64,000 bases of DNA, taken from assembly GCF_022682495.2 (NCBI RefSeq), contig NC_071391.1:79697161-79761160 (forward strand), in the 5' to 3' direction. This document shows positions 32,150 through 43,440 of this stretch, one piece after another. Below the pieces are notes generated by a model, which worked only from the letters and a program-made list of their open reading frames with translations, was not told the origin of the DNA and did not search any database. The position numbers were made by a program, and so were the translations under genes. Source of the DNA: Desmodus rotundus (taxonomy: Eukaryota; Chordata; Mammalia; Chiroptera; Phyllostomidae). Within the stretch, counting starts at the first letter, position 1, and every line of letters begins with the position of its first letter.

Positions 32150-32290
32150 AGGAAGTCTGGTGAAGTGGAGTCTATTACTTTCCATGTGTTAAATGTGTGA
32201 CCTTGGGACAGTTTCTGTGCCCGCATAAGCTGCAGAGTCCTAGCCTGTAAAGTGAGGACAATGCTTAATATATTTCCTGGGCCTTAGAAA
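32150..32290 (+). mobile_element. MIR SINE relic
   Basis: AAATGTGTGACCTTGGGACA near 32189 and CCTGTAAAGTGAGGACAATG near 32244 are MIR core words. Confidence 0.65.
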
Positions 32291-32334
32291 TGTATACAGT
32301 AGAAAATAGAAAATAATCATTATTTTTTTAATTT

Positions 32335-32388
32335 TTAAAATATGTTCATTGATTTTAGAGAGAGGGGGAAGGAAAGAAGGAGGGAGGA

Positions 32389-32425
<37 letters not shown>

Positions 32426-32585
32426 ACATTGATGTGTGAGAGAAACAGTGATTGGTTGGCTTCCATATGTGCCCTGACCAGAGATTGAACCTGCAACCTA
32501 GGTATGTGCCTGACTAGGAATCGTACCCCCAACCTTTTGGTGCATGGCATGATGCTCCAAACAACTGAGCCTCACTGGCCAGGGT
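32335..32585 (-). mobile_element. VES-related SINE, minus strand, with (GA)n
   Basis: On the minus strand it starts ACCCTGGCCAGTGAGGCTCA at 32585. Two B-box-like blocks follow (GGTACGATTCCTAGTCAGG and GTTCAATCTCTGGTCAGGG), then the pyrimidine-rich body and AT-rich tail. An expanded GA tract lies at 32389-32424. It is more diverged than the copy at 15990. Confidence 0.85.
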
Positions 32586-32694
32586 ACAGACAATTATGTT
32601 AAGCAAAGTAAATTTTAGCATTCTTAAAAAATCATTGGATAAAACTTGTTTCTAATTCTGTCTCCTATTTTGATAGGGATTAAAGAGTATAATG

Positions 32695-32895
32695 AAGTGA
32701 AATGAGAACTGAATTTAGAATCAGATTATCTGTATTTCAATCCTGATTCACCCATTTATTAGCCTGTGAGCCTTAATGAAACACTTAGCCTTCCGGGCCC
32801 ATTCCTACATATCTGCAGAAGGGATAATAACACTGGCTAACCCATATCATAGTTTTGTTGAGAAGTTCAAGATTAAAATTCAGTGTGCATTAAAG
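32695..32895 (+). mobile_element. MIR SINE relic
   Basis: TTAGAATCAGATTATCTGTA near 32715, TTAGCCTGTGAGCC near 32759 and GCAGAAGGGATAATAACACT near 32816 follow the MIR order. 32896-33240 is unassigned. Confidence 0.75.
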
Positions 32896-33239
32896 TTTTC
32901 TTTAAATGCAATTTTCTATAGTAAGGTAAGTGGGGGAAATGATAGTGCCCACAGGCAGGCAAGGTAGGAAATATCAACCTGATATTCCTGATGTCTTTCT
33001 GCTATTGCTGCCAGTTGTGTGGGGCTAATGAGGTCAGTAGCAGACACTGTAGTGTCCAAAGATGAATGCCATAGAGAGAAGGGGAGAGTTTTCAATTTTC
33101 CTTTATTTAGAATTCCCAGCAGAAGGCCACATGCTTTTCTTTTCTGTCCTTTAGAGCTAATGACATAGATAAATCTCATTGGAACTTGTATGGATAAAGC
33201 ACCGTCATTTTGTGTATGTATGTATGCATATATTTTCAT

Positions 33240-34360
33240 TTCATTTTAAACTTTTTAAGTGATGAGATATGAGAAAAATATATACTACATATATGTATAC
33301 TATGTATATATATATAGTTGTATACTTGTAACCACCAGCAAGAAATAGAGCATTACCAGATTACAGAAGGCCCCTCTAACCTGCCTGTGTGCCCCTCCTT
33401 TATCACTGTGTGTATATTCATATATGTATATATGTGTATATTTGTATTGATGCAATATTTTAATTTATCATTGCTATTTCAGTTTTGTCAGTTGACCAGA
33501 TAATGTCTATTATAGGAATTTCTCACTCCAGCAAAGGATCCAATCTAAAGTCAGAGATTACATTTAGTGGTCATATTTCTTTAGAGGCTTCTTTTAATCT
33601 GAAATATTTCCATAGCTTTTCTTTGTCTTTTATGTCATCAATATATATAGTCCTTCCTCCATCTTTAAAAACAACATTCTTTACATTGTGCTTGTCTGAT
33701 GTTTCCTTTAATCATGGTTAGATTAACATTATGTTCTCCTGGCTAGAATACTGCCCAGGTGATGTTGTGTCCTCAGGATATCACATCTGGAGGCTCATAA
33801 TGTCCACCTATTCCTCATTGGTCATGTTAATTTTGATCACCCAGCCAAGCGTTGTCTGATTTCTCCACTGTACGTTACTGTTCATTTCCACCCTTTGTAA
33901 CTAATAAGCATTTTGCACAAAGAGACATGCAAATATACTGTTTCTTACAAAGTTTCCCCTTGAATTGGTATCCATTGGTGAGCCTTGCTTGATCCAATCT
34001 TAACCACAATGACTGGAAAGTGATAATTTCTTTCACCAGCACCAGCATTCCTTACCATTATACTGTAAACAGTTATCTAATATACAAATAATTTCTCAGT
34101 TATTTATTAGAGAGATACCTATCTAATTAATAGATACCTATCTACAAATAATTAGATACCTATCTAATTATTATCTGTATAGACTCATGAATTCTTATTA
34201 TTTTACTTGTTTATCATTTATTACTGAACTTAACTTTTTAGGCTGAAATTGTTCCAGGTTTGTGCAGTGGAAGTCCCTTGAAGCAGACTGCACTATCTTT
34301 GTATATCCTTGTGGTAACCAAACATGCCTCCCCCTTTTTTTGAGCATGTCCTTACTTTTT
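33240..34360. mobile_element. Ancient L1M-type 3' region relic
   Basis: A long diverged match to a common mammalian L1M 3' region: GCTTGTCTGATGTTTCC near 33690, GATGTTGTGTCCTCAGGAT near 33761, TTGATCACCCAGCCAAGCG near 33833, TTTGAGCATGTCCTTACTTT near 34340. AT-rich TATATA stretches at 33270-33320 and three copies of AGATACCTATCTA at 34113-34170 lie inside. Confidence 0.6.
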
Positions 34361-34369
34361 GGTATAACA

Positions 34370-34600
34370 AATCTAACCTATTTAAGATCTAGTTCAAATG
34401 TCATCTTTTGCAGGGCAACCTCCATGACTAACTCTGTCTCAAAGATGGTTTTATTTCTCAGAACATTGATATACATATTGTACTGAATTCTCTTATTCTT
34501 GATTATCCTTAGAAGTGATTTCTAGTTGTTTCAAATATTTGATTTATCTATTCAATAGATTGTACTTTAAGACTAGGATCTATGTTTTCTACCTAAAAAT
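34370..34600 (+). mobile_element. L2 3' end relic
   Basis: TCTAGTTCAAATGTCATCTT near 34389 and the later TTTAAGACTAGGATCTATG near 34566 match the L2 3' end. Confidence 0.6.
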
Positions 34601-34744
34601 AAGACCTCCCTTGGAACCTTATTTAGCTATATAAAAGATGCCTAATAATGCTGTTTTTATGAATAAATAAATGAAGGAAGAAAGAAAGGAAGGAAATTTG
34701 TCTCTAGAAAAGTGTTATTTTACATTTTTCTATTTTTAATTTAA

Positions 34745-35011
34745 TTTATTTCTTTTTACATGTTTTTATTGTTGTTCAAGTCCAGTTGTCTCCATTTCCC
34801 CTCCACCACTCCCCTCCACCGCAGCCACCCCCACCACCCACTCTTGATCCTACCCACTTTGGTGTTGTCCACCTGTCCTTTATACATGTTCCTGAAAACC
34901 CCTCCCCCTTTTCCACCCTTTCTCCCCTCCCACCTCCCCTATGGATACTGTCAGTTTGTTCTTAATTTCACTGTCTCTGGTTATATTTTGCTTGCTTGTT
35001 TGTTTTGTTGA
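34745..35011 (-). other. L1-F 3'UTR and tail
   Basis: On the minus strand it runs from the ORF2 stop through a G-rich tract to GGACTTGAACAACAATAAAA. The same end recurs in the tails at 13739, 17195, 21499, 26361, 31545 and 51319, so one L1 lineage produced them. Confidence 0.88.
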
Positions 35012-38000
35012 TTAGGTTCCACTTATAGGTGAGATCATATGGTATTTGCCTTTCACCTCCCGGCTTATTTCACTTAACATAATGCTCTCCAGGTCCATCC
35101 ATGCTGTTGCAAAGGGTATAAGCTCCTTCTTTCTCTCTGCTGCATAGAATTCCATTGTGTAAATGTACCATTGTTTTCTGATCCACTCATTTGTTGATGG
35201 GCACTTAGGTTGCTTCCAGTACTTGGCTATTGTAAATTGTGCTGTGATGAACATTGGGGTGCATAAGTTCTTTTGGACTGGTGTTTCAGGGTTCTTAGGG
35301 CATAATCCCAGCAGTGGAATAGCTGGGTCAAAGGGCAGTTCCATTTTTAGTTTTGTGAGGAAATTCCATACTGTTTTCCACAGTGGCCTCACCAGTCTGC
35401 ATTCCCACCAACAGTGCACTAGGGTTCCCTTTTCTCTGCATCCTCTCCAACATTTGTTTGTGGATTTGTTTATGTTGGCCACTCTGACTGGTGTGAGATG
35501 GTACCTCATTGTGGTTTTAATTTGCATCTCTTTGATGGCTAGTGAGGCTGAGCATCTTTTCATATGTCTCTGGGCCCTCTGTATGTCTTCCTTGGAGAAG
35601 TGTCTGTTCAAGTCCTTTGCCCATTTTTTAATTGGGTTGTTTGTCTTCCTGGAGTGGAGTCGTGTGAGTTCTTTATGTATTTTGGAGATCAGGCCCTTGT
35701 CTGAGGTATCATTGGCAAATATGCTTTCCCATACTGTTGGTTTAATTTTTATTTTAATGCTGTTTTCTTTAGCCATGCAGAAGCTTTTTATTTGATGAGG
35801 TCCCATTTGTTTATTCTTTCCTTTATATCCCTTGCTTTAGGGGACGTGTCTGTGAGCATGTTGCGGCGTGAAATGTCTGAGATTTTCCTGCCAATGTTTT
35901 CCTCTAGGACTTTTAGGGTGTGACAACTTATATTTAAGTCTTTTATCCATCTTGAATTTATTTTTGTGTATGGTGTAAGTTGGTGATCGAGTTTCACTTT
36001 TTTGCACATAGCTGTCCAGATCTCCCAACACCATCTGTTGAAGAGGCTATTTTTGCTCCATTTTATGCTCCTGCCTCCTTTGTCAAATATTAATTGACTG
36101 TAAAGACTTGGGTTTATTTCTGGGCTCTCTGTTCTGTTCCATTGGTCTATGTGCCTGTTTTTATGCCAGTACCAGGCTGTTTTGATTACAGTGACCTTGT
36201 AATACAGTTTGATATCAGGTATTGTAATCTCTTCTGCTTTGTTCTTCTTTCTCAAAATTGCTGCAGCTATTCGGGGTCATTTAAGGGTCCATATAAATTT
36301 CTGAAATGTTTGTTCTATATCAGTGAAATATGTCATGGGCACTCTAATAGGGATTGCATTGAATCTATAAATTGCTTTGGGTAGTATGGCCATTTTGATT
36401 ATGTTAATTCTTCCTATCCATGAGCATGGTACATGCTTCCATTTGTTTGTGTCTTCCTTAATTTCTTTCTTCAATGTTGTGTAGTTTTCCGAGTACAGGT
36501 CTTTTACCTCCTTGGTTAGGTTTATTCCTAGGTACTTTATTTTTCTTGTTGCTATGTCGAATGGGATTTTTTTCCTGATTTCTGTTTCTGCAGTTTCGTT
36601 GTTGGTATACAGGAATGCCTTTGATTTCTGAGTAGTGACTTTGTATCCAGCTGTTTTGCCAAACTCACTTATTATGTCGAGTAGTTTTTTTGTGGAGTGT
36701 ATAGGATTTTCCATGTACACTGCATATCATCTGCAATCAGTGACAGTTTCATTTCCTCCTTTAAAATTTGGATGCCTTTTATTGCTTTTTCTTCTCTGAT
36801 TGCTGTGGCTAGGCCTTCCAATACTATGTTGAATAGGAGTGGTGAGAGAGGGCATCCTTGTCTTGTTCCTGATCTTAGTGGGAAAGCTCTAAGTTTTTGT
36901 CCATTGAGTATGACGTTGGCTGTAGGTCTCTCATATATGGTCTTTATTATGTTGAGGAATGCTCCCTCCATTCCCACTTTGCTGAGTGTTTTTATCAGAA
37001 ATGGGTGCTGTTTCTTATCAAATGATTTTCCCCATCTATTGATATGATCATGTGATTTTTGTCTTTTCTATTGTTTATGTGATGTATTATGTTTATTCAT
37101 CTGCGAATATTGAACCATCCTTGCATCCATGGGATGAGTCCCACTTGGTCATGGTGTATGATCTTTTCAATATATTGCTGGATGCAGTTTGCCAATATTT
37201 TATTGAGGATTTTAGCATCTATGTTCATCAGTGATATTGGCCTGAAGTTTTCTTTCTTTGTTATGTCTTTATCTGGTTTTGGGATTAGGATGATGTTGGC
37301 TTCATAAAATGAGTTTGGGAATCTTCCATCTTCTTGAATTTTTTAAAATAACCTGTGTGGGATGGAGTTTAGCTCTCCCTTAAATGCTCTGCGGAATTCT
37401 CCTGTGAAACCATCTGGTCCAGGGCTTTTGTGTGTTGGAAGCTTTTTGAATACTGTTTGAATTTCATCACATGTTATTTGTCTGTTGAGGCTTTCTGCTT
37501 CTTCATTCAGTTTTGGTAGGTTTTATTTTTCTAGAAATTTGTCCATTTCACCTAGGTTTTCAAATTTCTTGGCATACATTCTTCGTAGTAATTTCTTATA
37601 ATTCTTTTTATTTCTGTGATATCAGTTGTAATCTCTCCTCTTTCATTTCGAATTGTGTTTATTTGGGTCCTCTCTCTTTCTTTCTTGATGAGCCTACTGA
37701 AAGGCTTGTCAATTTTGTTTATCTTTTCAAAGAACCAGCTCCTAGATCCATTGATCCTTACAATTGTGCTTTTAGTTTCAATGTCATTTAACTCTGCTCT
37801 GATCTTGGTTATTTCCTTCCTTCCACTTGCTCTGGGTTGTCTTTGTTGTTGATGCTCGAGTTCTTGTAGGTGTAGGGTTAGGCTGTATATTTGAGATGTT
37901 TCTTTTCTTTTTTTAGGTAGGCCTGTATTGCTATGAACTTCCCACTCAGGACTGCCTTTGCTGGGTCCCATAGGTTTTGGATTGCTGTAACCACATTTTC

Positions 38001-38820
38001 ATTTGTTTCCAGAAAGTTTTGATTTCTTCCCTATCTCATTCTTCACCCATTCATTGTTTAATAGCATGCTATTCAATCTTCATGTTTTGAGTGTTTTGAG
38101 TTTTTTTTCCTTGAGATTTGTTTCTAGTTTCAATCTCTTATGGTCAGAGAAAATGCTTGATATGATTTCAATTTTGTTGAACTTGTTGAGGCTTGTTTTG
38201 TGTCCTATCATGTGGTCTATCTTTGAAAATGTTCTATGTACACTTGAAAAGAATGTGTATTTTGCTTCTTTGGGATGAAAAGCTCTATATATATCAGTTA
38301 AGTCCATTTCATATAGGGTATTGTTCAATGCTACAATATATTTGTTGATATTTTGTTTGGAAGATCTGTCCATCTTTGACACTGCAGTGTTAACATCCCC
38401 TACTATAATTGTGTTGCTGTCAATATCTTTCTTGAAGTCCTACAAGATTTTCTTTATGTATTTGGGTGCTCCTATGTTAGGAGCATATATATTTACAATG
38501 TTTATGTCTTCTTGGTGGATTCTTCCTTTGAGTATTATGAAGTGACCTTCTGGGTCTCTCTTTATGGCTCTTTTTTTGAAGTCTATGTTGTCTGATATGA
38601 GTATTGCTACTCCTGCTTGTTTTTCCCTGTCCATTTGCTTGGCAAATTTGTTTCCAGCCCTTCACTTTCAGTCTGTGTAGGTCTTCTGTCCTGAGGTGGG
38701 TCTCTTGTAGGCAACATACGTGTGGGTCATGCTTTCTTATCCATTCAGCTATTCTATGTCTTTTGATTGGAGCATTTAATCCATTTAGGTTTAAGGTATT
38801 ATCGATAGGTAGTTATTCAT
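35012..38820 (-). pseudogene. L1-F ORF2 relic (endonuclease and reverse transcriptase)
   Basis: ORF2 spans 3,809 bp, the expected length for about 1,270 codons, from ATG (38820-38818) to the stop at 35014-35012. Endonuclease motifs: HVCCLQETHL near 38700. [18 protein letters not shown] near 36850-36890, and the catalytic block KLSLIADDM near 36740, where the usual Phe/Tyr is Ile. Cysteine region: [20 protein letters not shown] near 35380-35440. Frameshifts include a lost base soon after the start, one near the [10 protein letters not shown] equivalent (37040) and one just after ADDM. The final 264 codons (35806-35012) are open. This would be the enzyme able to mobilise HAL1 and VES RNAs if intact. 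Confidence 0.92.
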
Positions 38821-38868
38821 TGCCGATTTTTTGTACCTGTGTTGTTCTCTCTCTTTCCCTTATTTTCC

Positions 38869-39732
38869 TTACAGTAGCCCCTTCAGTATCTCTTGCAGAG
38901 GTGGTTTGGTGGAGGTATATTCTTTTAGACTTCTTTTGTCTGGGAAACTCCTTATTTGGCCTTCTACCTTAATTAAGAGCCTTGCTGGGTAAAGTAGTCT
39001 TGGTTGCAGGCCTCTGTTTCTCATTACTTGGAATATTTTTTGCCATTCTCTTCTGGCTTGGAGCGTTTCCATTGAGAAGTTAGTTTCTAACCTTATTGGG
39101 GGTCCCTTGTATGTTACTTCCTTTTTTTCCATTGCTGCCTTTAAGATTCTTTCTTTGTCTTGGAATTTTGCCATTTTAACTATGATGTGTCTTGCAGTGG
39201 GCCTCTTTGGGTTCCTCTTGATTGGGACTCTCTGTGTTTCCTGAATTTGGGTGACTTTTTATCTCATCAGAGTAGCGAAATTTTCCATCATTACTTTTTC
39301 AAACAGGTTTTCTATCCCTTGCTCTTCCTCTTCTTCTCGTAACCCTATTATATGGATATTATTACGTTTCATGTTGTCCTGCATTTCCCTTAACCCCTCT
39401 TCATTCTTTCTGAGCCCCTTTTCCTTTTCTTGCTCATTCTGGGTGTTTTTTTCTACCTTGTCTTCCAGTTTGCTGATCTGATCCTCTGCTTCATCAAGCC
39501 TGCTTTTGATTCCTTCTACTGTGTTCTTCAGTTCATAAATTGTATTCTTCATTTCCTCTTGGCCCTTGTTGATAGTTTCTATTTCCTTTCTCATGTTGAT
39601 ATAGTTTGCAGTGAGTTCATTGTGGTTTCTTTGTAGTTTTTGGTAATTTTGTGTGAGCTCATGAAGCTTCCTTAAAACCAATTCTTTGAACTCATTATGT
39701 GATAGTTGACTTGCCTCTTTTTCATTTAGCAT
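38869..39732 (-). pseudogene. L1-F ORF1 relic
   Basis: From ATG 39732 the frame gives a coiled coil with heptad character (LTQNYQKLQRNHNELTANYI, then KNTIYELKNTVEGIKSRLDE). The start of the RRM follows (NNIHIIGLREEEEEQGIENL), up to a stop at 39259. A single-base shift near 39250 moves the rest to another frame, open from 39174 to 38869 (ERILKAAMEKKEVTYKG, LLYPARLLIKVEGQI). The real start may lie about 30 bases upstream. Compared with HAL1 ORF1, the coiled coil is longer and more regular. Confidence 0.9.
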
Positions 39733-41198
39733 TCTTTCTGAGGCTTCCTCCTTTCATTTGGGGATTGTTTCTTTGTCTTCCCATTGTTTGTGGGACTATT
39801 CCTGTTAGCCTCTGCTTCTTAAGTTGCTCTGTTCTTACCCCCTGGGTTGTAGGTGTAAACTTCTGTGATAGAATACCTGTAAGATTTAGTGGTACAGTCT
39901 CCTTGATCTCCTGATCTTACTGATGTTTGGCTGTCGTTTATGTTGGTTCTGTATATGTCTTTGGTTTCTGGTTCTTTTTGTGTCTTTCTTTGGTGGGTCT
40001 TTCCCACCAGCTGGTTATCTGAGGGTCAGTCTGTCTGCCACCTCTTATTTTCTGTTGTGCAGGTGTGGACAGGTTGTGTTGCAGCTGGTTTTTCCATTTG
40101 TACAAGGTTTTGAGACTTTTCTCTTGCTCTTGTTCAGTTGTTTTTCTTAGTAATTTCTGCACTATTTAGTTGTATTTTCAGATAGGTCCTGGGTTGACTT
40201 AGTGTGACTTCCACTCCCTCTTTCACTTTCTTCTGTTCTTATCTATTGCTGTTTCCTTTGTTGGTGGGTTTCCTCTTCCAGGAGGTATCCTGGTGTTCTC
40301 GTCTCCTACCCACTCTTTTTTATGGTAGGTGTCCTCGGGGCTCGGTGTGTGTGTGAACCTTCCTTGATTCTGAGTCTCCCTGGTGCTTGTGATCTCAGTT
40401 CCCTCTGAGATGAGGTCCAGACACTTCCCAGTGGTTGCACACAGTCCCTGGTCGTGCGCCCACTCCTGGTCACTGTGCACATTCCCAGGTTGGTGCCTAT
40501 GGTTTCAGCTCCCTCCAAGATGAGGTGTGGCCACTCCCTGGTCAATGTGCATGGTCCCTGGTGGATGCACACGCTCCTTGGAGGGGCGGGTGGCTGGGTA
40601 GAGAGGAGACTGGAGTTGTTGTTGCAGGGGAATTCCTCTAACTGCCCCCGAGGGTCTTTTTGTTTTTGGGAAAATCCTCCTGCTCAATCCTACGGCTCCC
40701 TCTGTACAAGGAAGGGCCTATCCTCTCACACAGCCCACCTCTCCAGCTAGACCAGGGAATGTCCGGGTAAGGGTCCCACACAGCCTAACTCTCAACTCTC
40801 CCCAGCCAAAACCCAAGGTCTCTGTGGGTTTACCACTTCGTCCTTATTCCCCTCCCTGCGACTCTAAGCAACCAGGTCTCTCTTGGTGCTGCTCAAACCT
40901 TGTTTGGCAGGCAAGGGAGCCATTAACCCGGCTCTCTCCCAGGAGTCCTGCAGCAGGCACGGGCCTGGGGCTGCAGTTGCCCTGGTCCCTGCGCTGGTCC
41001 CAGCAACCTTTTTGTCCTGAAGCAATCCCCTTACCTTCTGTTTTTTCAGTGTCCTCTATACTTTTTGGTGTCCTATCTTCATAAACGCTGGGCTGCTTTT
41101 GGCTGTTCACTTTGTTCCTTAGTAGAATGGGTAGGTGTTTCACCCAGGAGCAGAGGGAAGTTAACTCCACTCCCACCTATCTCACCACCATCTCCCCT
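39733..41198 (-). promoter_or_regulatory. L1-F 5'UTR (internal promoter region)
   Basis: About 1.47 kb of GC-richer DNA upstream of ORF1 on the minus strand. L1 5'UTRs carry a sense RNA polymerase II promoter. It holds a YY1-like GATGGTGGTGAG at the start (41194-41183) and two tandem units of about 110 bp (40381-40584). Confidence 0.8.
40381..40584 (-). repeat. Two tandem ~110 bp units in the L1-F 5'UTR
   Basis: Plus-strand blocks TGGTGCTTGTGATCTCAGTT (40381) and TGGTGCCTATGGTTTCAGCT (40491) start aligned units. Both continue with CCCTC, a GATGAGGT block and a CCCTGGT block. Identity is roughly 70% by eye. Confidence 0.65.
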
Positions 41199-41200
41199 CT

Positions 41201-42405
41201 GAATCATCTGTACCATAGTTTTTTGATCCATTCATTTAATGATGGGCACTTAGATTGCTTCCAGCACTTGTCTATTGTAAATTGTGTTGCTATGAATATT
41301 GGGGTACATAGGTTCTTTTCAGTTGGTGTTTCAGGGTTCTTGGTGTATAATCCCAGCAGTGGAATTGTCAGGTCTTAAGGAAATTCCATTTTTAGTTTTC
41401 TGAAGAAATTGTATACTGTTTTCCACAGTGGTTGTTCCAGTCTTCATTCCCACCAACAGTGCACTAGGATTCCCTTTTCTCCCCATCCTCTCCAACACTT
41501 GTTTGTTGGATTATTTATGATGGCTGTTTTTACTGGTGTGAAGTGGTATCTCACTGTGGTTTTAATTTTCATCTCTCTGCTGGCTAGTGATGCTGTAACC
41601 ATTTTATATTTCTTTGGGCCCTTTGTATGTCTTCTTTGGATAAATATGTGTTCAAATCTTTTGCCCATTTTTTAATTGGGTTGTTTGTCTTCCTGGAGTG
41701 GAGTCATGTGAGTTCTTTATATATTTTGGAGATCAGGCCCTCGTCTGAGGTATCATTGGCAAATATGTTTTCCCTTACATTTGGTTCTCTTTTCATTTTA
41801 ATGCTGTTTCCTTTAGACATACAGAAGCTTTTCATTTTGATGAGATCCCATTTGTTTATTCTTTCCTTTATGTCCCGTGCTCTAGGGGACATATTGGTGA
41901 AAATATTTCTGCATGGAATATCTGAGATTTTCCTGCCTATGTTCTCCTCTAGGACTTTTGTTGTGTCATGGCTTATATTTAAGTTTTTTATCCACCTAGA
42001 ATTTATTTTTGTGTATGGTGTGAGCTGGTGATCAAGTTTCATTTTTTTTGCACGTAGCAAAAAATGGTCTCCCAACACCATTTGTTAAAGAGGCTATTTT
42101 TACTCTACTTTATGCTTCTGCCACCGTTGTTGAATATTAATTGATCATAGAGACTTGGAATCGAAGAAGATGAAACACTCTCAAACTCTTTTTATAAAGC
42201 CAGCATCACCCTCATCCCAAAATCAGAGAAAGATACAGCAAAGAAAGAAAACTACAGGCCAATATTGGTGATGAACATAGATGCTAAAATCTTCAACAAA
42301 ATATTGACAAACAGCATCAAGCAATACACTAAAAAGATCATACACCACGATTAAGTGAGATTCATCCCAGGGATGCAGGTGTGGTACAATATTTGCAAAT
42401 CAACC
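41201..42405 (-). mobile_element. Twin-primed L1, third case, missing its 3' end
   Basis: 41201-42158 is L1 ORF2 (C-terminal half) on the minus strand. 42159-42405 is L1 ORF2 RT sequence on the plus strand (AAAGAAAACTACAGGCCAAT near 42245). The arms are inverted relative to each other. The minus arm starts at TGTACCATAG, in the last part of ORF2. The corresponding ORF2 end, 3'UTR and poly-A are not found at its low end, where L1-F begins. Confidence 0.82.
41704..42081 (-). pseudogene. L1 ORF2 fragment
   Basis: An open stretch reads [20 protein letters not shown], then [19 protein letters not shown] and [19 protein letters not shown]. It is the thumb-to-C-terminal segment of L1 ORF2p, with stops on both sides. 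Confidence 0.88.
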
Positions 42406-42619
42406 TGATTCAGTGAGTATCAGAAAATATTTATATAATGAAAATTTTATTTTATAACAGTATTATTGTAACAATAACTCCTCAGGACACATTCATTGTG
42501 TTAAAGGCTCTTAAAGACTTGATTTGCTAAAATAATTGACCTATTAATCATTTGTGTAAAACTGGGTGTGTGCGTTTTTATAACTCCACAAAGGATTGTA
42601 CTGGATGCAACTATGTAGT
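42406..42619. other. No recognised feature
   Basis: AT-rich DNA without a recognised repeat or gene. Confidence 0.5.
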
Positions 42620-42765
42620 TCATTCAGTCAGACCTGCTCATCTTATAGGAAAAGAATTGGGACCCAGATTAGTCAGTGAGAGCTAGTTAGTAGCAAAGTT
42701 GGTGAATGAACCTGCTCTTCTGATTCTTAGTTGAATGTTCTGTCTACTATACCTCAGAACACACA
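42620..42765 (-). mobile_element. MIR SINE relic, minus strand
   Basis: The order TTATAGGAAAAGAATTGGGA, GAGCTAGTTAGTAGCAAAG, CTGCTCTTCTGATTCTTAG is that of complementary MIR. 42766-43104 is unassigned. Confidence 0.65.
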
Positions 42766-43104
42766 TAGTAAACCTCTATAATTAGAGAAAGCATGGAAAC
42801 TTCAGCCCTCTATGAGCATTACCCTGAATTCAAATGTCTGAAGTCTAAATTTGTATGTTTGTACTGTAGGTCTTACTAAGCCATCAGAAGATTCAGGCAC
42901 TGTTATGTTGGGTGGAAAATGGATTAACCAAGTACAGAACTAACTCTATAGAAATTTCTGCATTCTCTAAAGTCTTTGAGATTAATCTGTAATCTATTTA
43001 GCTACTGTGCTACATCACAATAAACTTGGTATGAGCAATAACATTTTCTCCATGCTCAATATCAGGCCATGCTATGCTAATTAACTCTTTAGTGCTCACC
43101 TATC

Positions 43105-43440
43105 CCCCAGCAATTTCATTCATTCAATAAATATTTGAGATTTATTATGTGCCTTTCCCAGTGCTTACAACTGGTGATATGAGGCAACTTTGTAGGAATT
43201 AATCACACCCCTCACTAAGCTTGATAGACAGTTGAAAACAAACTAGTAATATGAAAAATTGTGATAGAGGAAGAATATGGGGCCATGAGAACATAGGACA
43301 GGAGAACCTAACAATTCTGAGAAGTGTTGCTTAAGTTTTTATCTGAAAGAACAGTAGGAGCAGTCAGATGAAGGGATAGGGAAAAGTCATTCTAGGTAGA
43401 GGTAACAACATTGGGAAACTGGAGGCAAGAGAGAACAGCA
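43105..43440 (-). mobile_element. L2 relic, part 1 (minus strand)
   Basis: ATTCATTCATTCAATAAATATTTGAG-type start (only the L2 3' end complement has this) at about 43116. Later comes AAAAGTCATTCTAGGTAGAG near 43382. The L2 resumes at 45074 after L1-G. Confidence 0.75.

Larger units (their letters stand above)
34745..41198 (-). mobile_element. L1 copy F, full length, minus strand
   Basis: A complete L1 of about 6.45 kb: 5'UTR (41198-39733), ORF1 (39732-38869), ORF2 (38820-35012), 3'UTR (35011-34745) with poly-T at the low end. Each frame carries only a few indels, so it is younger than copy A. The 5' end reads GGGGAGATGGTGGTGAGATA on the minus strand and is related to copy H. It lies against another L1 (41201-42405) without an obvious target duplication. 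Confidence 0.93.

Noticed and set aside
35163..35795. A 210-codon plus-strand open frame
   Set aside because: It is the antisense of the well-preserved ORF2 end of L1-F; the minus strand has the known protein.
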